Positions 24,500 through 32,165 of a DNA stretch of 64,000 nucleotides are shown here, one piece after another. The notes beneath the pieces were generated by a model that did no database searches, was not told where the DNA came from, and worked only from the letters and a program-made list of their open reading frames with translations. The position numbers and the translations under genes are program-made. The stretch comes from an uncultured Clostridia bacterium (GTDB lineage Bacteria; Bacillota; Clostridia; Christensenellales; Borkfalkiaceae). Location of the stretch: positions 1 through 64,000 of the forward strand of contig CALGVF010000082.1 of the NCBI GenBank assembly GCA_937920115.1. Reading direction: 5' to 3'. Numbering within the stretch: position 1 is the first letter of the stretch; each line of letters starts with the position of its first letter.

Positions 24500-24657
24500 T
24501 CAAGCGACTTTATATATGTACTCGTGGCTAACGAGGAATTAACGACTGTGGACTGCTATACAAACCAAAGTAGGTTTACGAAATGGGGCAGGATGAAGCA
24601 GTAATGGGAATATCGCGAGATACCCGAATTCTAAAGTATTATATATTTTTATATGCT
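24500..24657 (+). ncRNA. candidate omega (re) RNA of TnpB
   Basis: Directly after the TnpB stop, 150 nt contain three hairpins: CTCGT/ACGAG (24521-24535), AAACC/GGTTT (24562-24577) and GGG..TATC-GCGA-GATA-CCC (24606-24625), the usual form of omega RNA scaffolds ending at the element's right end. The guide would then be the flanking sequence after about 24657. No promoter was sought separately, since omega RNAs are usually processed from the tnpB mRNA. Confidence 0.6.
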
Positions 24658-24733
24658 TTTAGTAGCAGAAGAATTGATTGCACAGGGAAGAATTAAAACA
24701 GTTAAAGTTTTGGAAGGTATTGAGGAAATCTAA
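24653..24733 (+). pseudogene. 3' part of a small gene split by the TnpB element
   Basis: The frame reads LLVAEELIAQGRIKTVKVL...EI and stops at 24731-24733, overlapping the next ATG (TAATG) as intact operon genes do here. No ribosome site precedes it. A suitable start, ATGATT with AAAGGAG, exists at 23274 on the other side of the TnpB element; joining gives MILVAEELIAQ... in frame, so the gene was probably a ~27-residue protein before insertion. Confidence 0.45.
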
Positions 24734-24894
24734 TGAATATCCGCAAAATTAAGAAAATCGAAAAAGACGGCACAATCAAAGAAATAACAGTCGATTGGGA
24801 TAAATTGCCCTGTGCAAAATGTGACAGAAGATACCATTTCTGTTGCCCGAAGCCCGACTGTTGGAATAAAAAAGCACAATACTGTATTTATTAA
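24733..24894 (+). CDS. small Cys-rich zinc-binding-type protein
   Basis: A 53-residue protein with C-A-K-C, F-C-C-P-K-P-D-C-W and a final C, spaced like a compact zinc finger. Its ATG overlaps the stop of the split upstream gene. Followed by an AAAGGAG site for the next gene. Function unknown. Confidence 0.65.
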   Translation: MNIRKIKKIEKDGTIKEITVDWDKLPCAKCDRRYHFCCPKPDCWNKKAQYCIY

Positions 24895-24912
24895 AAAAGG
24901 AGAAAAACGAAT

Positions 24913-25113
24913 ATGAAATGTCCGGTATGTAACGGAGAAACAAAAGTAATTTGCTCGAGAGCAACAGACAACTCGGTAATCAGATGGAGAAAATGCGTTG
25001 ACTGCAAACAGTCTATCTACACCGAAGAATTACAAACCACACACAATGTTTTCAAAAAAGCGCAGAACAATTATGCGACGGGATTAAGAAAGTTGAAAGG
25101 GGAAAAGGAATAA
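24913..25113 (+). CDS. NrdR-like zinc-ribbon protein
   Basis: A 66-residue protein whose first ~40 residues (KCPVCNGETKVICSRATDNSVIRWRKCVDCKQSIYTEE) match the zinc-ribbon DNA-binding domain of NrdR, the repressor of ribonucleotide reductase genes. The ATP-cone domain is absent, so it cannot sense nucleotides as NrdR does. It might mimic or interfere with host NrdR; this is inference. Confidence 0.6.
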   Translation: MKCPVCNGETKVICSRATDNSVIRWRKCVDCKQSIYTEELQTTHNVFKKAQNNYATGLRKLKGEKE

Positions 25114-25114
25114 A

Positions 25115-25408
25115 ATGAAAAAGTTTATTAAAGGTTCTTACGAAATAAAAGACGATATTCCCGATTTAGACGTTTTTGTTGAAAAGCATAGAAAAGAATT
25201 TGAATATTTGATTTCGTATGCGAATAAAAGCAATATTGGCTTCAATATCGGAACGTCAGACAAAGGTGATGTTCTTTGCGAGTATAAAGTCGTCGGACAA
25301 TCGCTTAAAGAGTGTAAAGCGGTAATGTCTGAATTCAAACGAATGTTAAAAATGATTTTCAAAAAGGTCAATCCGCTTTACGAGGGTAACGGCGACCAAA
25401 TATTTTAA
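25115..25408 (+). CDS. small phage protein, unknown
   Basis: A 97-residue soluble protein (Lys- and Asp-rich; central IGFNIGTSDKGDVLCEYKVVG) 1 bp after the zinc-ribbon gene. No domain recognised. Part of the accessory operon. Confidence 0.6.
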   Translation: MKKFIKGSYEIKDDIPDLDVFVEKHRKEFEYLISYANKSNIGFNIGTSDKGDVLCEYKVVGQSLKECKAVMSEFKRMLKMIFKKVNPLYEGNGDQIF

Positions 25409-25426
25409 AAGATAGGAGATTACGCT

Positions 25427-25699
25427 ATGAATGACAAACCTATAATACACACTTCTTTTAAGTCCTTAGCCAACCCCGTTGTAACGAAATGTAACGGCGA
25501 TACTTATGAACTTGAAATGATTCAAAAATCAGTCGCAAAAGTTATGAAAGGAGTTATGGAAGAGGGCGAGAAAGTGTTGTATAAAGCAATGCTTGATTTT
25601 GCTAAAAGAGAGAAATTCACCGATATTTACTTAATAGACGAAGATTTCTTACGCTCGGCTATTGAAAACGAAATTAAAAGGAGAAAAGGTGAGAAATGA
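25427..25699 (+). CDS. small phage protein, unknown
   Basis: A 90-residue protein with a helical middle (MIQKSVAKVMKGVMEEGEKVLYKAML) and a C-terminal segment FTDIYLIDEDFLRSAIENEI, a pattern frequent in small phage proteins upstream of DUF3310 genes. Overlaps the next gene by 4 bp. Function unknown. Confidence 0.6.
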   Translation: MNDKPIIHTSFKSLANPVVTKCNGDTYELEMIQKSVAKVMKGVMEEGEKVLYKAMLDFAKREKFTDIYLIDEDFLRSAIENEIKRRKGEK

Positions 25700-26049
25700 A
25701 CGACGTAGTAAATCACCCGTCGCATTATACCGACGGGAAAATAGAAGTAATAACATACATCGACGATAAGAATTTCAATTATTGTCGCGGCAATGCAATT
25801 AAATACATTTCGAGAGCCGGCAAGAAAAATCCCGAAAAGGAAATCGAGGATTTAGAGAAAGCCAAATGGTATATACACCACGAAATTGAACGATTGCAGA
25901 AACTTAAAGCACAAAAAATAAAAGACCAAAAAATAAAAGAAAAAGCGAGCAAAAGAGCAAAAGAAAGTTGGACTGAATTGCCTAAAACGATAACTCGTTT
26001 TAACGGCGAAGAATACAACCCGGTATTAGACGACGAGGAGCAAAAATAA
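25696..26049 (+). CDS. DUF3310 protein
   Basis: A 117-residue protein with the DUF3310 signature: VNHPSHYTDGKIEVITYI, then FNYCRGNAIKYISRAGKK and EIEDLEKAKWYI. These are common phage proteins annotated as nucleotide-kinase-like; the biochemical role is not settled. The last ~45 residues are a Lys-rich extension. Overlap of 4 bp with the preceding gene. Confidence 0.85.
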   Translation: MNDVVNHPSHYTDGKIEVITYIDDKNFNYCRGNAIKYISRAGKKNPEKEIEDLEKAKWYIHHEIERLQKLKAQKIKDQKIKEKASKRAKESWTELPKTITRFNGEEYNPVLDDEEQK

Positions 26050-26053
26050 AAGA

Positions 26054-26467
26054 ATGCAACATCGAATAAGTTATATGTTAGGTGTAGGAAGCCCTGAACG
26101 CCCGAGATTAAACAATAACATCACAATCTCAAAAGACGAGTTTTGGACTAAGTTTTTAGTCGATTGTATAGACAATTTCGGATCTATAGCAGAATATAGA
26201 GGCTTTGATTTGCATTTGTCTGAAATGGGCTTTCTTTTCGGAATCGAGCCGTCTTATCAGTATGACGACGTATTGATAATCGGTATAATGTTTTCGGACA
26301 AAAAGAACTGCTTTATCGAGCGTGGCAGAGCGTTCGGAAGTTACGGAACTAAACAACTAACTAAAATTAAAGTTTATGCGGATTATAAACGGCAGTCAAA
26401 GTTTACAAAGTTTATAGACAAATGGTATGAACCGTTAGTAAAAAAATTGCAGGGGTGTAAAAAATGA
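26054..26467 (+). CDS. phage protein, unknown
   Basis: A 137-residue protein with an alpha/beta-like composition (FWTKFLVDCIDNFGSIAEYRGF; DVLIIGIMFSDKK). No family is recognised. It overlaps the ASCH gene by 4 bp. Confidence 0.55.
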   Translation: MQHRISYMLGVGSPERPRLNNNITISKDEFWTKFLVDCIDNFGSIAEYRGFDLHLSEMGFLFGIEPSYQYDDVLIIGIMFSDKKNCFIERGRAFGSYGTKQLTKIKVYADYKRQSKFTKFIDKWYEPLVKKLQGCKK

Positions 26468-27039
26468 AAGTTTTAGCAAGCCTTAAGCCGTATTATTATT
26501 ACTTAATCGGTGAAAAAATTAAGACACTCGAAATAAGAAAATCGGATTTAAAAAATCTACCACAAGACGTTCTATTTTATATGAGTAAGGACGAAAAATC
26601 TTTTGCAAAGATACCGAAAGAGTTTCAAGAAAAATATCGCAAGCATTTCGGGAAAGTCGGAATAGAATTTATTTGTGATAAGTCGATTTGCCTTGATTAT
26701 TACCCACAAGATTACACAGGTATGCCCGGTAAATTCTCGGAAATGATATGTAAGGAAAGTTGCTTATCTTACGACGAAATTATGGCATACAAGAAAGAGA
26801 AACTCGCTTACGGTTGGCACATTTCAAATTTGAAAGTTTACGATAATCCACGGGAATTAAGCGAGTTTCGCCGCGAATGTCCTAATTATAAAGATTTGCC
26901 GGCATATGGTTACGTAAATTGCAATCAGTGCAGATATTCATATACTATCAACCGTTTTATTAAATGCCAAATCGCCGGGAATATACCAGTATTTTGCGCG
27001 CCGCAATCGTATATGTACATTAAAGAGGTAGAAGGATGA
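26464..27039 (+). CDS. ASCH (PUA-like) domain protein
   Basis: A 191-residue protein. The N-terminus KVLASLKPYYYYLIGEKIKTLEIRK is the ASCH signature (small PUA-like RNA/nucleic-acid-binding fold), continued by a beta-rich part with GKVGIEFICD and YDEIMAYKKEKLAYGWHI. The C-terminal ~40 residues add a Cys set (CPNYK...CNQCRYSY...CQIAG). ASCH proteins bind RNA or nucleosides; the phage role is unknown. Confidence 0.75.
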   Translation: MKVLASLKPYYYYLIGEKIKTLEIRKSDLKNLPQDVLFYMSKDEKSFAKIPKEFQEKYRKHFGKVGIEFICDKSICLDYYPQDYTGMPGKFSEMICKESCLSYDEIMAYKKEKLAYGWHISNLKVYDNPRELSEFRRECPNYKDLPAYGYVNCNQCRYSYTINRFIKCQIAGNIPVFCAPQSYMYIKEVEG

Positions 27040-27383
27040 AAAAAGAAGCCAAAGAAACGCCAGATTGGGGAATAATTCTCACTATTTGTATATCTGCAGT
27101 ATTACTTGTCATACTCGTAACTTTTTGGGTTAGGAAATCAATAGAGAACTATAACGAATGTATTGATAACAGTCCGTCGAAGAATTGGTTTGAGGAAGAT
27201 TTGGAAACAACATTTCTTTCAACTGCCGTATATGTATTGGATGTTAATGATGAAATTAAGGGCGAAATAATTGTTACAATCAAAGTCGAAATACAAGACA
27301 AAGAGCAATATTATCGGTGCTTATATAAACTAAAAAGTTACGACACATTTAATTGGCACTGGGAATTAGTGAGGTATGTATGA
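27036..27383 (+). CDS. single-pass membrane protein
   Basis: A 115-residue protein with one membrane helix (IILTICISAVLLVILVTFWV, about 12-31), a basic anchor and a beta-rich outer domain. Overlaps both neighbours by 4 bp. Function unknown. Confidence 0.6.
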   Translation: MKKEAKETPDWGIILTICISAVLLVILVTFWVRKSIENYNECIDNSPSKNWFEEDLETTFLSTAVYVLDVNDEIKGEIIVTIKVEIQDKEQYYRCLYKLKSYDTFNWHWELVRYV

Positions 27384-27970
27384 ATAGAGAAATAAAAAGA
27401 ATTGCAAAAATAATGTGTGAGGGATACGGCGAATCCTGCAAATATTGTCTAAAAGACCCTTGTAATATTGAATATATTGCCGAAAAATTATATAATGCAA
27501 ATTATAGAAAAACAAATTCTAATTATCGCGAAAAGATAACAAAGCAAGCAATAAAAAAGTTTGTTGCTGAATTAAAACAAAAAACTGTAATGGTTGATAT
27601 TCCTTGTGGAGATAAGTATATTAAAGCAAATATTTCAGCCGTTCTATGGGAACAAATCAATGCCATCGCAAAAACTCTTTACAATGCAGGATATCGCAAG
27701 GTTGACCTTGACAACGAAGCGGCAAAAGAAATTGCACTGCTGAAATCCGAACTAAAAAAGGAACTCGATGAACACGAGGCGTTTGTTAATAACATGAAAA
27801 ACGTTCTTGAAATCGAAAAGAAAAATGCGGTTAGAGGGTTTGTGGAACAATTTAAAGAAAAAGCCCGCAAAGGTGCGTCTTACGATCCCGTAACATATAA
27901 ATTTATCGAACGTGATTATACAGCAACGGAAAGCGAATTGACAAAAATATTGGTGGAATTTTTAAAATGA
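27380..27970 (+). CDS. Cys-motif helical protein, paralogue of the 21932 gene
   Basis: A 196-residue protein from ATG 27380 (ATGA overlap with the previous stop). The N-terminal ~50 residues share the IAKIMC...CKYC...AEKLYNANYRK pattern of the 21932 gene. The next part repeats INAIAKTLYNAGYRKVDL, and a long charged coiled coil (about 120-175) follows. A multi-copy phage family of unknown function. Confidence 0.65.
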   Translation: MNREIKRIAKIMCEGYGESCKYCLKDPCNIEYIAEKLYNANYRKTNSNYREKITKQAIKKFVAELKQKTVMVDIPCGDKYIKANISAVLWEQINAIAKTLYNAGYRKVDLDNEAAKEIALLKSELKKELDEHEAFVNNMKNVLEIEKKNAVRGFVEQFKEKARKGASYDPVTYKFIERDYTATESELTKILVEFLK

Positions 27971-28227
27971 AAAAGATACATATTTATTACTTAAACAAAA
28001 TTAAAGAAACGCTTGCAAAGGAATTTGCCGAGCAGGATTCGGAAGAACCCGACAAAAGAAAAATTTATATCTACGAAAGAACTCTTCGGCATTGGATTGA
28101 TAAAGCACAATTATCTGACGACGAGTGGCTCGATTTATACACGCTCATAGATTGGCAAAACGGCGATTGTGTTTCTGTCTTAAAAGCAAACGGTTGGGAA
28201 ATTTTGGTAGGCGAGGTGAAAAAATGA
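27967..28227 (+). CDS. small phage protein, unknown
   Basis: An 86-residue acidic/basic helical protein (YLNKIKETLAKEFAEQDSEEPD). No family recognised. 4-bp overlaps on both sides place it in the operon. Confidence 0.55.
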   Translation: MKKIHIYYLNKIKETLAKEFAEQDSEEPDKRKIYIYERTLRHWIDKAQLSDDEWLDLYTLIDWQNGDCVSVLKANGWEILVGEVKK

Positions 28228-28361
28228 CCGACACGCAAGCATTGTTACTCATCATATTTATCGTTGCGTCTTTTGAGTCTGCGTTATTTTCAATAATCGT
28301 GGCAAGACTTGAAAAGCGTATCGAAAAATTAGAAAAGAAACTTGAGGAGAAAGAAAAATGA
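28224..28361 (+). CDS. mini membrane protein with coiled coil
   Basis: A 45-residue protein from ATG 28224 (AGGTGA site, ATGA overlap): one membrane helix (LLLIIFIVASFESALFSIIV) followed by a Lys/Glu coiled coil (LEKRIEKLEKKLEEKEK). Size and form recall spanin- or holin-accessory-like peptides, but the context is accessory, so no function is given. Confidence 0.6.
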   Translation: MTDTQALLLIIFIVASFESALFSIIVARLEKRIEKLEKKLEEKEK

Positions 28362-28660
28362 TAATTGACTATCCCGGGCAGGAACTTATTTGGAATTTAA
28401 CCGAGACGCACCCATATAAACAGAATCGCGGAAATTATAAAATAATGATTCGTTGCCAAACGCCGTTGCAAAATAAAAAGTGGTATTCTTTTTTTAAAAA
28501 ACATCTCGGCGGGAAATTAAAAATTCAAATGACACGATATATAGACAAAAATACAGGGCTTGAACGTTTTCTTTGTGAGAAAATTTCAATTCCCAACGCT
28601 CTTGGCGGTGAGGGCGAAGTCGAATTTATCAACGAATTTGCAAGAGGTGTAAAAGAATGA
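28358..28660 (+). CDS. small phage protein, unknown
   Basis: A 100-residue basic protein (WNLTETHPYKQNRGNYKIMI; FFKKHLGGKLKIQMTRYI) with no recognised domain, 4-bp overlaps with both neighbours. Confidence 0.55.
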   Translation: MIIDYPGQELIWNLTETHPYKQNRGNYKIMIRCQTPLQNKKWYSFFKKHLGGKLKIQMTRYIDKNTGLERFLCEKISIPNALGGEGEVEFINEFARGVKE

Positions 28661-28968
28661 TTGAAGAAAATATCAAACTTTGTGATTTTGTAGAGCGATT
28701 TGTCGGACACAATTCCACAGTATATCTCTATAAAGAACATTATGAAATAGAGAATAAAAGCCGCGTTAGGCATGACGAACTGCTTTGGCGGGGAATGGAT
28801 TGGCAGATTTCCTTCGCTTATAACGATTCGGATTACTTCAAAGTACATCCCGAAGTTCAGCCCTGTCCGTATCGGAACGCAATTGTTGAGAAAATAGTAA
28901 CACCACACAGCATTGTTCACGCAATCAGTGACGTGGGAATTGTTATACGGGAATCAGAAGAAAATTAA
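28657..28968 (+). CDS. small phage protein, unknown
   Basis: A 103-residue protein (ENIKLCDFVERFVGHNSTVYLY; DELLWRGMDWQISFAYNDSDY) of unknown family, last gene of the operon begun at 21932; a terminator/promoter element follows. Confidence 0.55.
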   Translation: MIEENIKLCDFVERFVGHNSTVYLYKEHYEIENKSRVRHDELLWRGMDWQISFAYNDSDYFKVHPEVQPCPYRNAIVEKIVTPHSIVHAISDVGIVIRESEEN

Positions 28969-28976
28969 AAATTTTT

Positions 28977-29025
28977 AAAATAGTCTTGTTATTTAGTTGA
29001 CAAGGCTATTTTTATATGCTATAAT
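28977..29025 (+). promoter_or_regulatory. terminator hairpin overlapping a consensus promoter
   Basis: AAAATAGTCTTGT (28977-28989) pairs with ACAAGGCTATTTT (29000-29012), one G-T pair, then T-rich sequence. TTGACA (28997-29002) begins in the loop and runs into the 3' arm; TATAAT (29020-29025) lies 17 bp on. Confidence 0.75.
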
Positions 29026-29054
29026 TAAGCCATAAAACGCAGGAGGAATGCGAA

Positions 29055-29528
29055 ATGAAAGATTATTTTACTACAAGGGACAGAGCAAGACATTTCTTTG
29101 TCGTCGGAATTACTCAAATTATAAAAGATTTGGCAAACTCGGACGCTCTTAGCCCGTTTGAAGCCAAAAACTTAAAGACCGCGGCAACTTGCTTGGACAA
29201 GGCAAACGATTCGATTTTCGACCGTTTAGGAACGGCATATCGCAAGAAAGTTCTCGCAATGAACCGCGATAATAAAATCGATTTGGTAAGTCGGTACGGT
29301 TCGGGCGGGGTTACGATATCGAACGTTGCAAGCGAGGACATTGAGCCTACACTCGAGGATTTGCGGTTGTGGAAATGTACGAGTTGCGAAACGCCGGAGA
29401 AATTTAAGGACTGCGCCGTATATAATATGTGCGTTGCGTGCGATTGCAGGGTCAACGATTACAAAAGCGAAACTTGTCCGTTTAAAGCAAACTACAAAGA
29501 TAACTTAGATATCGACGAGGATTTTTGA
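29055..29528 (+). CDS. DUF5651-like phage protein with Cys clusters
   Basis: A 157-residue protein: DYFTTRDRARHFFVVGITQIIKDL at the N-terminus is like DUF5651, and the C-terminal part has WKCTSCETPEKFKDCAVYNMC-type Cys pairs, probably a zinc site. An AGGAGG ribosome site and its own promoter precede it. Function unknown. Confidence 0.65.
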   Translation: MKDYFTTRDRARHFFVVGITQIIKDLANSDALSPFEAKNLKTAATCLDKANDSIFDRLGTAYRKKVLAMNRDNKIDLVSRYGSGGVTISNVASEDIEPTLEDLRLWKCTSCETPEKFKDCAVYNMCVACDCRVNDYKSETCPFKANYKDNLDIDEDF

Positions 29529-29529
29529 A

Positions 29530-29766
29530 ATGGTTCGGAAGAAGATAAGTATTTTTGAGCCGATAAAAGGCAAAACATCAGTCGATAGTAAAATTAGGCA
29601 TATGCGGAAAGACGCGACAATGCGAGTGCAATGCGAGATAAGATTATGTTGTAACTGCACCGAAGGATATTGTAGCGGAAAGCCTTGCGATAAATTAAAA
29701 GAAGCATATAAACAAGTAAAGGAAGAATGGAACAATAAAAAAAAGGAAAGAAGGAAGCAGAAATGA
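29530..29766 (+). CDS. small basic Cys-containing protein
   Basis: A 78-residue basic protein with a CCNCTEGYCSGKPC cluster and a Lys-rich tail (KKKERRKQK). Possibly a small zinc-binding nucleic-acid binder; no family recognised. 4-bp overlap with the next gene. Confidence 0.55.
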   Translation: MVRKKISIFEPIKGKTSVDSKIRHMRKDATMRVQCEIRLCCNCTEGYCSGKPCDKLKEAYKQVKEEWNNKKKERRKQK

Positions 29767-30215
29767 AAGTTCTATATCAATGTTTTGAAACAAGTTATCT
29801 TAATGACATCGAATGTAGATACCACGGTTGGCTACTCGATAATCCGCAAATACGTTACGGCGAACTTCCCGCAAGTCAGACGATAACATACACCACAGAA
29901 GATAAATCATTACTGCATTTATTGGAAGCGGGGTACTTTGAGGGAATTTGGATTACCGAGCCGATTTTCAAAGGCAAAAGGGAAATGGATAAGTTGACCG
30001 ATTGGGAACTTAGATATGTGCCGAGAAGTTCAGAATACGGCAAGCGAATGAAATGGACTGATTTTAACTCGGTTACAAAGGTCTACGATTATCGCGAAAT
30101 AAAGCATCCCGAGAAGTTTACTCTTGCGCGACTTATGCGGGAACTTCAGGCAAACGAATTTATAGAATTTTGTAAGGATAGGGGATTGGGAGTAATTCCT
30201 GTGGAGATAAAATAA
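29763..30215 (+). CDS. phage protein, unknown
   Basis: A 150-residue protein (YQCFETSYLNDIECRYHGWLLDN; WITEPIFKGKREMDKLTDWELR) with no domain I recognise. Its last base is the first base of the next gene's ATG (TAATG), which fits coupling with the methyltransferase. Confidence 0.55.
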   Translation: MKVLYQCFETSYLNDIECRYHGWLLDNPQIRYGELPASQTITYTTEDKSLLHLLEAGYFEGIWITEPIFKGKREMDKLTDWELRYVPRSSEYGKRMKWTDFNSVTKVYDYREIKHPEKFTLARLMRELQANEFIEFCKDRGLGVIPVEIK

Positions 30216-31342
30216 TGGCAATAAAATTACTTATCGGCGGAAGTCCATGTACGTTTTGGAGCATAGCCCAAAAAAATAATCGTGAAACAACTGCAGAGGG
30301 TTTAGGTTGGGAATTGTTTAAAAATTATTTAATTGCAAAAGAAAAATTTAAACCCGATTTTTTCCTTTACGAAAATAACAAATCTGCGGCACAAGCAATT
30401 AAAGACCAAATAAAGAAAGAATTAAAAGTTTGGGACGGTTCTTTGCTTATGGAAGATACAGGAGCAAGATATATTGAAATAAATTCTGCTCTTGTTTCGG
30501 CACAAAATCGCCAACGGTTTTATGTTCATAATTGCGGCGAAGTTGAACAGCCCGAAGATAGAGGGATATTATTAAAAGATATTCTTGAATCGGGTGAAAG
30601 CCTATCAAGCAATAAAAAGAGTTACTGTTTAACTGCCTCATATAATGGAGCGTGTGCATGGAACACGTTAGAACGCTGTCAGAGGGAAATGATTACCGAA
30701 CCTATAAATGTTTGTAAGGGCGAAAAATCTCATACAATTAAGGCTCAATACTTTAAGAATGGAATTGCAAATTTTGTTACGAATGGAGGACACGCGGCAA
30801 TGGCTGTCGCTGAGCCGATTCGAGTCGGTGCGTTACCTCGTCCAAACGGTGAACTTTCGACAAGTCAGGCAATGCGCATATATAGCATTAACGGGAAATC
30901 CGTAACACAATCTGCTGGCGGTGGTGGAATGGGCGGTAAAACAGGACTATACGCCGTTCTCTCTACAAAAGACAAAAACGTCTATGAAGTGAAAGACGGC
31001 TTTATAACAATTAAAAGCAAGCAATACCCGATAAAATTACCCGACGGTTTTTATATTATCCGAAAATTAACTATAACGGAATGTGAAAGGTTGCAAACGC
31101 TTTCCGATGGATATACGCAAAAAGATCCGACAGTAAAGAAAGCGATAAATAATTTTCACGAATTAACAAAGAGTATTTTATTAGACGCAGATTATTACGG
31201 AGCGTTTATTGATGAAGCAAAAGATACCGATAAAGAATCATTTGATATTATACTCGATAAATATCCGAATATTGAAAAAGATAAATTAAATACGATTTAT
31301 TCTTTACGTGTTGCATATATCCTTATATATCCTAAAAAATAG
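30215..31342 (+). CDS. truncated C5-cytosine DNA methyltransferase-like protein
   Basis: A 375-residue protein with motif IV GGSPCTFWS (catalytic Cys12), motif VI-like YENNKS (E53), motif VIII QNRQRFY (97-103) and, in the C-terminal part, ITECERLQTLSDGYT, all features of C5-cytosine methyltransferases. It begins directly at motif IV: the N-terminal motif I (F-x-G-x-G, AdoMet binding) is missing, and the usual end motif (G-N-x-W/G-x-x-V) is replaced by an unrelated ~60 residues. No upstream fragment with motif I is in the same operon. It could be inactive, need a partner or serve as an anti-restriction decoy. Confidence 0.75.
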   Translation: MAIKLLIGGSPCTFWSIAQKNNRETTAEGLGWELFKNYLIAKEKFKPDFFLYENNKSAAQAIKDQIKKELKVWDGSLLMEDTGARYIEINSALVSAQNRQRFYVHNCGEVEQPEDRGILLKDILESGESLSSNKKSYCLTASYNGACAWNTLERCQREMITEPINVCKGEKSHTIKAQYFKNGIANFVTNGGHAAMAVAEPIRVGALPRPNGELSTSQAMRIYSINGKSVTQSAGGGGMGGKTGLYAVLSTKDKNVYEVKDGFITIKSKQYPIKLPDGFYIIRKLTITECERLQTLSDGYTQKDPTVKKAINNFHELTKSILLDADYYGAFIDEAKDTDKESFDIILDKYPNIEKDKLNTIYSLRVAYILIYPKK

Positions 31343-31369
31343 AAGAAAATAATAATCAAGGAGAAAACG

Positions 31370-31753
31370 ATGGAAATTAAAAAGATTTTAATAGCAATTT
31401 TATCCGTTTGTGTTTTAATCTGCGCAAGCGGCTGTTCAGAAGCCGAAAGGGTTAATCACAACATATCAAGGCAAGCGGAATATTTCGAGTGCGAACGGCG
31501 CGTTACGGTTTACAACGCCCGAACCGACAAGGTAATAATGCTTATAGAGGGCTATATAAATATCGAAACTGATACAGAAAACAAAGAGTTAGTCGTAACG
31601 GCAAAAGTCGGTCCAAGTAAATACAAAAAGAATTATGTGTACCTCACCGATTATACGCTTTACGTGGTTGACGATATCAGCGGAACGCATACGGATCCAT
31701 GGCATTACAAAATTTACTTTGATTTTAAATTACCGGATATAGAGGTGAAATAA
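31370..31753 (+). CDS. small lipoprotein
   Basis: A 127-residue protein with a lipoprotein signal: KK, hydrophobic ILIAILSVCVLICA, then lipobox A-S-G-C near 18-22. The mature part is beta-rich (ERRVTVYNARTDKVIMLIEGYI). Phage-encoded surface lipoproteins often block superinfection; this role is inferred. Strong AAGGAG site; the stop overlaps the next ATG. Confidence 0.7.
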   Translation: MEIKKILIAILSVCVLICASGCSEAERVNHNISRQAEYFECERRVTVYNARTDKVIMLIEGYINIETDTENKELVVTAKVGPSKYKKNYVYLTDYTLYVVDDISGTHTDPWHYKIYFDFKLPDIEVK

Positions 31754-31917
31754 TGGGCGGAAAGTATGAAATACGCGGTTGGAATAACGATGAAGTCGGA
31801 TTAAAATTTTGCGAATTTACGAACAGTTGGTTCAAAATGAAAAAATTGCTTTGGCGAGCCAAAAAGGAATGCCATAGTGTATTTTTAATCGTAAGGAAAA
31901 AGGTAAAAGGATTTTAG
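31753..31917 (+). CDS. small basic protein, unknown
   Basis: A 54-residue ORF beginning in the stop of the lipoprotein gene (TAATG). It has a Trp/Lys-rich body (WFKMKKLLWRAKKECHSVFL). No family known. Confidence 0.5.
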   Translation: MGGKYEIRGWNNDEVGLKFCEFTNSWFKMKKLLWRAKKECHSVFLIVRKKVKGF

Positions 31918-31932
31918 AAAGGTGATAAAGTT

Positions 31933-32121
31933 ATGACAAATCGTGAATGGGTAAATAGCCTGTCAAATGAAGATTTCGTAACATGGCTCGTAGGACCGAT
32001 CGAGTGGGATAGCGAAACGGAAGAATATAAAGAGCCGCATCCGAGGTTGGAGTATTTGAAACGTGCAAACACGAATTTTTTCAGTTCGTTTCAAGAATGG
32101 CTGAAAAAGGAAAGAAAGTAA
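31933..32121 (+). CDS. small phage protein of the NREWVNSLSNEDF type
   Basis: A 62-residue protein starting TNREWVNSLSNEDFVTWLVG and ending FSSFQEWLKKE, a recurrent small protein in Clostridial phages, without known function. AAAGGTG ribosome site. Confidence 0.65.
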   Translation: MTNREWVNSLSNEDFVTWLVGPIEWDSETEEYKEPHPRLEYLKRANTNFFSSFQEWLKKERK

Positions 32122-32165
32122 ATAAAAGTCGAATTTAACAATAGAAAGGAATTGGAATAAATATT

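Larger units (their letters stand above)
23278..24657 (+). mobile_element. solo TnpB element (IS200/IS605-like, no TnpA)
   Basis: A TnpB gene and its 3' structured RNA region, with lower-GC sequence than the neighbours, sit between two halves of what looks like one small phage gene: ATGATT(TT) on the left and TTTTAGTAGCAGAAG on the right. Boundaries are estimated to a few bases from that reconstruction. No Y1 transposase (TnpA) is present, so the element is not self-mobile here. Confidence 0.55.
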
